Assembly (NCBI RefSeq): GCF_021043375.1
Contig: NZ_JAJNDV010000002.1
Span: 186,001-250,000, forward strand
Length of the DNA: 64,000 bases
Reading direction: 5' to 3'
From: Sphingomonas sp. IC-56
GTDB lineage: Bacteria > Pseudomonadota > Alphaproteobacteria > Sphingomonadales > Sphingomonadaceae
Shown here: positions 57,948 through 64,000 of the stretch, piece by piece
Position numbering within the stretch: the first letter of the stretch is position 1
Layout: each line of letters starts with the position of its first letter
Notes under the pieces: model-generated
Seen by the model: only the letters and a program-made list of their open reading frames with translations
The model's database searches: none
What the model was told of the DNA's origin: nothing
Program-made: the position numbers and the translations under genes

Positions 57948-59266
57948 CAGTCGGCGAACAGCAGGACGGGCGTCTCGAGCAGCTTCTTGACTGCCTGGAC
58001 AAAGCTCGCCGCGTCATGCCCGTCGACTACGCGATGATCGCAGCTGATCGACAGGTTCATCAGCTTGGCCCGCACAATGTCGTCGCCGTGGAAGACCGGG
58101 CGCTCGACGATCTTGTTCGGCCCGATGATCGCCACTTCCGGACGGTTGATCACCGGCGTGGTGGCGATGCCACCCAGCGGCCCGAGCGAGGTGACGGTCA
58201 GCGTCGAGCCGCTCAGCTCCTCCGACTTGGCCTTGCCCGTCCGCGCCGCTTCGGCAAGCCGGGTGATCTCGCTCGCCAGCTGCCAGACATTCTTGTCCTG
58301 CGCGTCGCGGATCACCGGCACCATCAGCCCGGCATCGGTCTGCGCGGCCATGCCGAGATGGATGCGGCCATGGCGCGTCACCACGCCGGCCTCATCGTCA
58401 TAGCGCGCGTTGAGCATCGGGAAGTCGGGGATAGCCCGGCAGATCGCGACGATCATGAAGGGCAGCATGGTCAGCTTGGGCCGGCTGCCGCGATTGGCGT
58501 TCAAGTCGCCGCGCATCGCCTCCAGTGCGGTGACGTCGATCTCGTCGACATAGGTGAAGTGCGGAATCGTGCGCTTGGACGCCGCCATGTTCTCAGCAAT
58601 GCGCCGGCGCATGCCGATCACCTTGACCGGCAGATCCTCGCGAGCGCGCGATGCGTGCGGGGCATGATAGCCCTGACCGCTGCCATAGCGAAGGAAGGCG
58701 TCCAGATCGGCATGCCGCACCCGCTCGCCGTCCGACTTCACCTCGGCCAGGTCGATGCCCAGATCCCGGGCACGTTCACGCACCGCAGGCGAAGCGAGCA
58801 CCTTATAGTCTCCCCTCCCTGCAAGGGAGGGGTTGGGGGTGGGTGCCGGCGCCGAAGGCGTCGGCTCTGCGGCGGGCGTAGGAGGCTCGCTGCGCTCGCC
58901 ACCCACCCCCGGCCCCTCCCTTACAGGGAGGGGAGCAGGTTCCACCACTTCCTCAACACCGGGGTTCTCGGCCTCGATCTGAGCCTCGACCTCTTCCGAA
59001 ACTGGCGCAGCCTCCGCCGCGTCGCCATCGGTCTCCACGATCATCAGCGCCGATCCGATCGGCACCTGGTCGCCCACTTCGCCGGCGAGTTCCACGACCA
59101 CGCCCGACACCGGCGACTCCATTTCCACGGTCGCCTTGTCGGTCATCATGTCCGCGACCTGCTGGTCTTCCTCGACCCGGTCGCCGACACGCACGTGCCA
59201 GGCGACGATCTCGGCCTCGGCAATGCCTTCGCCGATGTCCGGCAGACGAAACGTAAAGCGTGCCAT
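57947..59266 (-). CDS. bkdB: branched-chain 2-oxoacid dehydrogenase E2 (dihydrolipoyl acyltransferase) with an in-frame palindromic-element insert
   Basis: Core acyltransferase of the complex that oxidises the 2-oxoacids of Leu, Ile and Val to acyl-CoA. In the 439-aa product the lipoyl domain (residues 1-80) has the modified Lys44 in MTDKATVEME. The peripheral subunit-binding domain begins near 156 (LASPAVRERARDLGIDLAEV). The catalytic domain ends with SCDHRVVDGHDAASF (His and Asp near 410). Residues about 111-153 in the linker (APLPVREGPGVGG to PNPSLAGRGD) are encoded by a palindromic element. E1 genes lie directly upstream; no E3 gene is in the window. Confidence 0.94.
   Translation of the reverse strand: MARFTFRLPDIGEGIAEAEIVAWHVRVGDRVEEDQQVADMMTDKATVEMESPVSGVVVELAGEVGDQVPIGSALMIVETDGDAAEAAPVSEEVEAQIEAENPGVEEVVEPAPLPVREGPGVGGERSEPPTPAAEPTPSAPAPTPNPSLAGRGDYKVLASPAVRERARDLGIDLAEVKSDGERVRHADLDAFLRYGSGQGYHAPHASRAREDLPVKVIGMRRRIAENMAASKRTIPHFTYVDEIDVTALEAMRGDLNANRGSRPKLTMLPFMIVAICRAIPDFPMLNARYDDEAGVVTRHGRIHLGMAAQTDAGLMVPVIRDAQDKNVWQLASEITRLAEAARTGKAKSEELSGSTLTVTSLGPLGGIATTPVINRPEVAIIGPNKIVERPVFHGDDIVRAKLMNLSISCDHRVVDGHDAASFVQAVKKLLETPVLLFAD
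58808..58935. repeat. family D palindromic element inserted in-frame in bkdB
   Basis: Inverted arms of about 38 bases: left hairpin CCCCTCCCT-gca-AGGGAGGGG, then TTGGGGGTGGGT; right arm the complement with CCCCTCCCT-tac-AGGGAGGGG. Inner hairpins (GCCGGCGCC-gaa-GGCGTCGGC and GGCTCGC-tgc-GCTCGCC) follow each G-run. The layout is that of family C with other sequences. It is read through in frame between the lipoyl and E1/E3-binding domains. Confidence 0.88.
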
Positions 59267-59272
59267 GGCCGA

Positions 59273-60313
59273 TCAGTCCTTCAGGATCTTCTTGAGCGCC
59301 TCGCCGATACGGACGGGGCCGGGGAAATACGCCCATTCAAGGCTGTGGGGGTAAGGCGTGTCGAAGCCGGTGACGCGTTCGATCGGCGCTTCCAGGTGAT
59401 AGAAGCAGCGCTCCTGCACCAAGGCCGTCAACTCCGCGCCAAAGCCCGAAGTCCGCGTCGCCTCATGCACGATCATGCAGCGCCCGGTCTTCTTCACCGA
59501 CGCCTCGATCGCATCGATGTCGAGCGGCACCAGCGTGCGCAGGTCGATGATCTCGGCGTCGATGCCCAGTTCCTCCACCGTGCTGGCGACGACATGCACC
59601 ATCGTGCCGTAGCACAGGATGGTCACCGCCTCGCCCGCGCGAACCGTCGCCGCCTTGCCCAGTTCGACGCGGTAATGCCCCGCGGGCACTTCGCTTGCCG
59701 GATGCGCGGTCCAGTTCCTGGCCGGGCGGTCATAATGCCCGTCGAACGGACCGTTATAGATGCGCTTGGGCTCCAGGAAGAGCACCGGATCATTGTCCTC
59801 GATCGCGGCGATCAGCAGCCCCTTGGCGTCATAGGGCGTCGACGGGATCACCGTCTTGATGCCCGAGACGTGGGTGAAGATGCCCTCGGGCGACTGGCTA
59901 TGCGTCTGCCCGCCAAAGATGCCGCCGCCATAGGGCGATCGCACCGTGATCGGCGCCGTGAAATCACCGTTCGAGCGATAGCGCAGCCGCGCCGCCTCGC
60001 TCACCAACTGGTCAAGCGCGGGATAGATATAGTCCGCGAACTGAATCTCGGGCACCGGCCGCAGGCCATAGGCGCCCATGCCGATCGCCACGCCGATGAT
60101 GCCGATCTCAGTGATCGGCGTGTCGAACGCGCGGGTCTTGCCATATTTGGCCTGGAGCCCGGCAGTCGCGCGGAACACGCCGCCGAAATAGCCGACATCC
60201 TCGCCCATCACGACCATGTTGGGGTCGCGTTCCATCATCACGTCCATGGCGCTGTTGATCGCCTGGATCATGTTCATCCGCGGGGTAGCGCCCGCCTCTG
60301 CGGCGTCGCTCAT
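59273..60313 (-). CDS. bkdA2: branched-chain 2-oxoacid dehydrogenase E1 beta subunit
   Basis: With BkdA1 it decarboxylates branched-chain 2-oxoacids using thiamine diphosphate and passes the acyl group to BkdB. The 346-aa product has MNMIQAINSAMDVMMERDPN and the ThDP-binding Glu in VVMGEDVGYFGGVFRAT, then TPITEIGIIGVAIGMGAYGL, with the conserved C-terminal part RCMIVHEATRTSGFGAEL. It matches Pseudomonas BkdA2 more than PDH E1 beta as I recall them. Its start overlaps the bkdA1 stop by ATGA, and bkdB follows after six bases. Confidence 0.94.
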   Translation of the reverse strand: MSDAAEAGATPRMNMIQAINSAMDVMMERDPNMVVMGEDVGYFGGVFRATAGLQAKYGKTRAFDTPITEIGIIGVAIGMGAYGLRPVPEIQFADYIYPALDQLVSEAARLRYRSNGDFTAPITVRSPYGGGIFGGQTHSQSPEGIFTHVSGIKTVIPSTPYDAKGLLIAAIEDNDPVLFLEPKRIYNGPFDGHYDRPARNWTAHPASEVPAGHYRVELGKAATVRAGEAVTILCYGTMVHVVASTVEELGIDAEIIDLRTLVPLDIDAIEASVKKTGRCMIVHEATRTSGFGAELTALVQERCFYHLEAPIERVTGFDTPYPHSLEWAYFPGPVRIGEALKKILKD

Positions 60314-61575
60314 ATGCCCGCCGCCTTGCGCTCGGCGATCATCTGCTGCTGCTGTTCCTTCAGGTGCCAGGGGATTTCCTCGAACACGCCCTCGAACATG
60401 GTTTCGAAGGGCTGGTGCATGCCATGGCCCAGAATGCCGTTCTTCTCGGCGTCCTTCTGCGCGCGCTTCACGTCCTCGGCGCATTCGCGGTCCATCGCGG
60501 CCTGACGCTCTTCGTCCCATTCGCCCAGCGCGATCAGGTGATCCCTCAGCCGCCGGATCGGATCGCCCAGCGGCCACGCCGTCGGCTCACCCGCCGAGCG
60601 ATAGGCAGTGGGGTCGTCCGAAGTCGAATGGCCTTCGGTGCGATAGGTGAAATGCTCGATCAGCGTCGGCCCCTGGTTGGTCCGCGCGCGCTCGGCCGCC
60701 CACTGCGTTGCCGCATAGACCGCCAGCGCGTCGTTGCCGTCCACCCGCAGCCCGGCGATGCCATAGCCGATCGCCCGCGCCGCGAACGTGGTCGCCTCGG
60801 CACCCGCAAAGCCCGAAAAGCTCGAAATCGCCCACTGGTTGTTGACGACGTTGAGGATCACTGGCGCCTTGTACACGGTCGCGAAGATCATCGCCGAGTG
60901 GAAGTCGCCCTCGGCGGTCGATCCGTCGCCGCACCAGGTCGCGGCGATGCGCGTGTCGCCCTTGGCCGCACTCGCCATCGCCCAGCCCACGGCCTGCGGG
61001 TACTGGGTGGTCAAATTGCCCGAGATCGAGAAGAACCCGTGATCCTTCGCCGAATACATGATCGGCAGCTGACGGCCCTGCAGCGGATCGGCGCTGTTGG
61101 AATAGATCTGGTTCATCATGTCCACCAGCGGATAGCCGCGGGTGATCAGGATGCCCTGCTGGCGATAGCTGGGGAAGCACATGTCGTCGAACGCCATCGC
61201 CATCGCCGCGGCAACCGACACCGCCTCTTCGCCGGTCGACTTCATGTAGAAGCTGGTCTTGCCCTGGCGCTGGGCACGGAACATCCGCTCGTCGAATGCG
61301 CGGGTGAGCGCCATGGAGCGCAGCATCTTCCGCAACGTCTCCGGATCGAGCTTGGGATCCCAAGGCCCGACTGCCTGGCCATTCTCGTCCAGCACCCGGA
61401 CCAGCGTATAGGCCAGCTCATGGAAGCTGTCGGCCTTGTCGGCGGTGTCGGGACGGCGTGCCGAACCGGCGGGTGGCACATCGACATCGCTGAAATCGGC
61501 TTCATCGCCCGGCCGGAATTTGGGCTCCGGCACGTGCAGCGAAAGCGGCGGCAGATTGGCGCGCAGGGCGTCCAT
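60310..61575 (-). CDS. bkdA1: branched-chain 2-oxoacid dehydrogenase E1 alpha subunit
   Basis: The thiamine-diphosphate subunit of E1 (421 aa). The ThDP motif is GDGSTAEGDFHSAMIFATVY through NVVNNQWAIS (G216-D-G to N245-N246). The phosphorylation-loop-like region is YRTEGHSTSDDPTAYRS. The N-terminal 45 residues (LSLHVPEPKFRPGDEADFSD) are the extension seen in Pseudomonas BkdA1. ATG 61575 has GGAGAG a few bases upstream. It is the first gene of the operon; an AT-rich patch at 61641-61654 may belong to its promoter. A regulator of the BkdR type is not in the window. Confidence 0.94.
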   Translation of the reverse strand: MDALRANLPPLSLHVPEPKFRPGDEADFSDVDVPPAGSARRPDTADKADSFHELAYTLVRVLDENGQAVGPWDPKLDPETLRKMLRSMALTRAFDERMFRAQRQGKTSFYMKSTGEEAVSVAAAMAMAFDDMCFPSYRQQGILITRGYPLVDMMNQIYSNSADPLQGRQLPIMYSAKDHGFFSISGNLTTQYPQAVGWAMASAAKGDTRIAATWCGDGSTAEGDFHSAMIFATVYKAPVILNVVNNQWAISSFSGFAGAEATTFAARAIGYGIAGLRVDGNDALAVYAATQWAAERARTNQGPTLIEHFTYRTEGHSTSDDPTAYRSAGEPTAWPLGDPIRRLRDHLIALGEWDEERQAAMDRECAEDVKRAQKDAEKNGILGHGMHQPFETMFEGVFEEIPWHLKEQQQQMIAERKAAGI

Positions 61576-61751
61576 GGGCTCTCCAATATGGGTCCGTATC
61601 GCCCTTGGGGAACGCACGGCATCATGTTTCCGCTGCGTGTTATTAAATTTCAAACGCGATGTCGAGTTGGGGCAGCAGCCCTGACGTAGATAGTTTCATA
61701 CGATACCGCCTCCCCTCGCCAATATCGCTCGAGTGGAGGCGGCTTCGCCAT
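61576..61751. promoter_or_regulatory. spacer between M3 peptidase gene and bkd operon
   Basis: Bases 61706-61742 can form a stem (CCGCCTCC against GGAGGCGG) just after the M3 peptidase stop, without a T-run. An AT-rich patch at 61641-61654 (TATTAAATTTCAAA on the plus strand), unusual in this GC-rich sequence, lies about 70 bases upstream of the bkdA1 ATG and is a candidate -10 region or operator. Confidence 0.4.
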
Positions 61752-63908
61752 TTAGTTCGTCGGGAAACCACGCCGCTTGAACAGCGCCTTCACATCGGGA
61801 TCGCGCCCGCGGAACGCCTTGTACGCGTCCTTGCGGTCCGTCTCGTTCCCCGTGGACAGCAAGGTGGTGCGGAAGCGGTCCGCCGTCTTCTTGTCCCAGA
61901 CATTGCCCGCCTCCTGGAACGCGGCCCAGGTGTCGGCGTCCATCGTCTCCGACCACAGGTAGGAATAATACCCGGCCGAATACGCGTCGCTGGAGAACAG
62001 GTGATTGAACTGCGGCAAGCGGTGCCGCATCACGATCTCGCGTGGCATGCCCAGGCTCGCCAGCGTCTCGCGCTCGAACGCGTCCGGGTCGGTGACCGGC
62101 GTGTCCCGGTCGTGCAGCTTCATGTCGACGATCGCGGAGGAGAGATACTCGACGGTGTCGAAGCCCTGGTTGAAGGTCGACGCCTTCTCGATCTTCGCCA
62201 CCAACGCCGCCGGCATCGGCGCGCCGGTCTGGTAGTGCTTGGCGAAGCGGTTGAGCACCTCCGGCGTCATCAGCCAGTTCTCGTTCACCTGGCTCGGGTA
62301 CTCCACGAAGTCGCGCGGCGTGCCGCCCAGCCCGGGATAATAGACGTTGCTCAACAGACTGTGCAGCGCATGGCCGAATTCGTGGAACAGGGTGGACGCA
62401 TCGTCGATGCTGATCAGCGTCGGCTGCCCCGCTCCACCCTTGGTGAAGTTGTTGTTGTTCGACGCCAGTACGATCTTGTTGCCGCGCAGGCCCGAACGCC
62501 CGCGATAGCTCGTCGCCCATGCGCCGGAACGCTTGCCGGCGCGGGCATAGCCGTCGAAATAGAAGATGCCGACTTCCTTGCCGCTCTTGCGGTCCAGAAC
62601 CTGGAAGGTGCGCACATCGCTCTGGAAAACCGGGATCTGTCCGGTGTTTTCCTTGAAGTCCAGGTCATAGAGCTGCCCCGCCGCCCAGAAGGCGCCGTTC
62701 AGGATGTTGCTCAGCTCCAGATACGGCTTCACTTCGTTTTCATCGAGGTCGTACTTCGCCTTGCGCACCTTCTCGGCGTAGAAGCGATAGTCGCAGGGCT
62801 CGATGGTGATCTTGGCGCCTTCGCTGTTGGCCAGCGCCTGCATGTCGGCGACTTCCTGCTTCACCCGACCGACCGCGGCGGGCCAGACCGACATCATCAG
62901 CTTGGTCGCATTTTCCGGCGTCTCGGCCATGGTGTCGTCCATGCGCAGCCAGGCATGGTTCTTGAAGCCCAGCACTCTGGCGCGCTCCTGGCGCAGCTTC
63001 AGGATCTGGGCGATCGTCGCGTTGGTATCGTTGGCGTCGCCATTGTCCCCGCGATTGATGAAGGCGTTGTAGACGCGCTGCCGCAGCGGGCGATTGGTCG
63101 CGTACATCAGCAGCGGCTGGACCGAGGACCGCGTGTTCTTCACTGCCCACTTGCCGGGCTGGCCCATCGCCTTGGCCTCTTCGGCCAGGCTCGCCTTGAA
63201 GCTGTCCGACACACCCGCCAGCTCGGCCTCGTTGTCGATCAGAATCGCCTTTTCCTCATCCGCGAGCACCTTGCGGCTGAACTCGGTATAGGCGCGCGAC
63301 AGCTCCTGGTTGATCCGCTTCACTTCGGCCTTCTGCGTCTCGTTGAGCAGCGCGCCCGACGTCACCGAATTGCGGTACTCGCGCTCCAGCAGGCGCATCT
63401 GCTGGGCGTTGAGGCCCAGGCTCTGGCGCTTGTCGTACAACGTCTTCACCCGCGCGAACATCTTGGGGTCTAGGCTCAACTCGGTGAAGAACGCCGAGAT
63501 CTTCGGGCTCCATTCCGCCGCGATCGCCTGCACCTCGGGCGTTGCCAGGTTGCTCTGGTACACGCCCCACACCGCGAACAGCCGGCTCATCTGCTCGCCC
63601 GAAAGCTCGCCGGCCTCAATGGTGTTCTTGAAGGTAGGGGCAGCGGGATTGTCGCGGATCTTCACGAACTCGGCGCGCGCGGTCGCCATCGCCTGGGTGA
63701 AGGCGGCGGGGAACATGGCGGGCTTCACCTTGTCCCAGGGCGGCACCCCTTCATGACCGCCGGTCCAGGGCGCGAGCAGCGGCGTGGGATCAACGGCTGG
63801 AGTCGTGCCGGGGGCGGCTTGCGGGGCGGTCTGGGACATTGCGGCTCCGGAGGACAGGGCGAGAAGTGCCGGGGAAGCAAGCAACGCAAGACGCGGGCTG
63901 AGGATCAT
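61752..63908 (-). CDS. exported M3 family metallopeptidase (Dcp/oligopeptidase type)
   Basis: A 718-aa zinc peptidase that trims oligopeptides. The zinc motif is H-E-F-G-H in STLFHEFGHALHSLLSNVYY (near residue 508). The region from there to YSAGYYSYLWSETMDADTWA is typical of peptidyl-dipeptidase Dcp. The N-terminus MILSPRLALLASPALLALSS ending SGAAMSQ is a signal peptide, so unlike E. coli Dcp it should act in the periplasm. It would degrade peptides for uptake. It is monocistronic and followed by a hairpin. Confidence 0.93.
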   Translation of the reverse strand: MILSPRLALLASPALLALSSGAAMSQTAPQAAPGTTPAVDPTPLLAPWTGGHEGVPPWDKVKPAMFPAAFTQAMATARAEFVKIRDNPAAPTFKNTIEAGELSGEQMSRLFAVWGVYQSNLATPEVQAIAAEWSPKISAFFTELSLDPKMFARVKTLYDKRQSLGLNAQQMRLLEREYRNSVTSGALLNETQKAEVKRINQELSRAYTEFSRKVLADEEKAILIDNEAELAGVSDSFKASLAEEAKAMGQPGKWAVKNTRSSVQPLLMYATNRPLRQRVYNAFINRGDNGDANDTNATIAQILKLRQERARVLGFKNHAWLRMDDTMAETPENATKLMMSVWPAAVGRVKQEVADMQALANSEGAKITIEPCDYRFYAEKVRKAKYDLDENEVKPYLELSNILNGAFWAAGQLYDLDFKENTGQIPVFQSDVRTFQVLDRKSGKEVGIFYFDGYARAGKRSGAWATSYRGRSGLRGNKIVLASNNNNFTKGGAGQPTLISIDDASTLFHEFGHALHSLLSNVYYPGLGGTPRDFVEYPSQVNENWLMTPEVLNRFAKHYQTGAPMPAALVAKIEKASTFNQGFDTVEYLSSAIVDMKLHDRDTPVTDPDAFERETLASLGMPREIVMRHRLPQFNHLFSSDAYSAGYYSYLWSETMDADTWAAFQEAGNVWDKKTADRFRTTLLSTGNETDRKDAYKAFRGRDPDVKALFKRRGFPTN

Positions 63909-64000
63909 TCAGGAAAGCTCCAAAGGCGGGCGGGAAAGCGCCCAGCCTAAGGAATATGCGCGGCATGGCAATGGCTTGTGGACGAAACGCAATGGCCGGT

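Overview
The window is ordinary chromosome from a high-GC alphaproteobacterium, most likely a sphingomonad (Sphingomonas or a close relative). The main clues are the protein sequences themselves: an RNase E with a long acidic insert in its S1 domain, a class II FBPase (GlpX), a transmembrane LuxR-DUF4019 regulator, DUF3035 and DUF3617 lipoproteins, and release factor 2 without a programmed frameshift. The assignment rests on recognising families, not on a search. I see no rRNA, tRNA, prophage, insertion sequence, CRISPR array or secondary-metabolite cluster.

Layout. 0.2-9.2 kb: ppc, a small thioesterase, two uncharacterised genes, a Bcr/CflA-type MFS pump, a 2-oxoglutarate/Fe(II)-type oxygenase, homoserine dehydrogenase and a small secreted protein. 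9.3-18.3 kb: glpX, a secreted CocE-type hydrolase, an orphan gene, a UVR-motif protein, a YadGH-like ABC exporter, a membrane LuxR-DUF4019 regulator, a DsbA-like thioredoxin and an M48 protease with TPRs. 18.4-27.4 kb: rne, diverging from an envelope and translation run (amidase, PBP1A, prfB, lipoprotein methyltransferase). 27.4-34.4 kb: a stand-alone RadC/JAB protein, thyA-folA, ribF, then ileS-lspA-DUF3035 closed by an intrinsic terminator. 34.6-38.5 kb: two UV-repair genes, uvrB and uvsE, around a DUF3617 lipoprotein. 38.6-50.9 kb: a YihY/BrkB membrane protein and the minus-strand transcription/translation operon rimP-nusA-ylxR-infB-rbfA-tdk-truB-rpsO-pnp, which carries a thymidine kinase. 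51-57.9 kb: two tandem PQQ sugar dehydrogenases, two thioesterases diverging from a crotonase and a thiolase, rarD and a GNAT. 57.9-61.6 kb: the branched-chain 2-oxoacid dehydrogenase operon bkdA1-bkdA2-bkdB. 61.8-63.9 kb: an exported M3 peptidase.

The genes form sensible modules. thyA, folA and tdk cover de novo and salvage dTMP supply. The bkd operon, the crotonase/thiolase pair and the thioesterases suggest acyl-CoA catabolism. The amidase, PBP1A, LspA, DsbA-like protein and M48 protease serve the envelope.

The most interesting material is the repeats. At least three families of palindromic elements are scattered through the window. Family A consists of six intergenic doublets of about 102 bp, four of them between convergent genes. 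Family B has three copies. Families C and D share a 'hairpin - G-run - hairpin' architecture whose stems change sequence but keep pairing. Two of these C/D elements lie inside essential-type genes without breaking the frame: truB (about 44 codons) and bkdB (about 43 codons). A third ends in the Shine-Dalgarno of folA. These in-frame palindromic insertions resemble in principle the Rickettsia palindromic elements and are the best candidate for something under-described.
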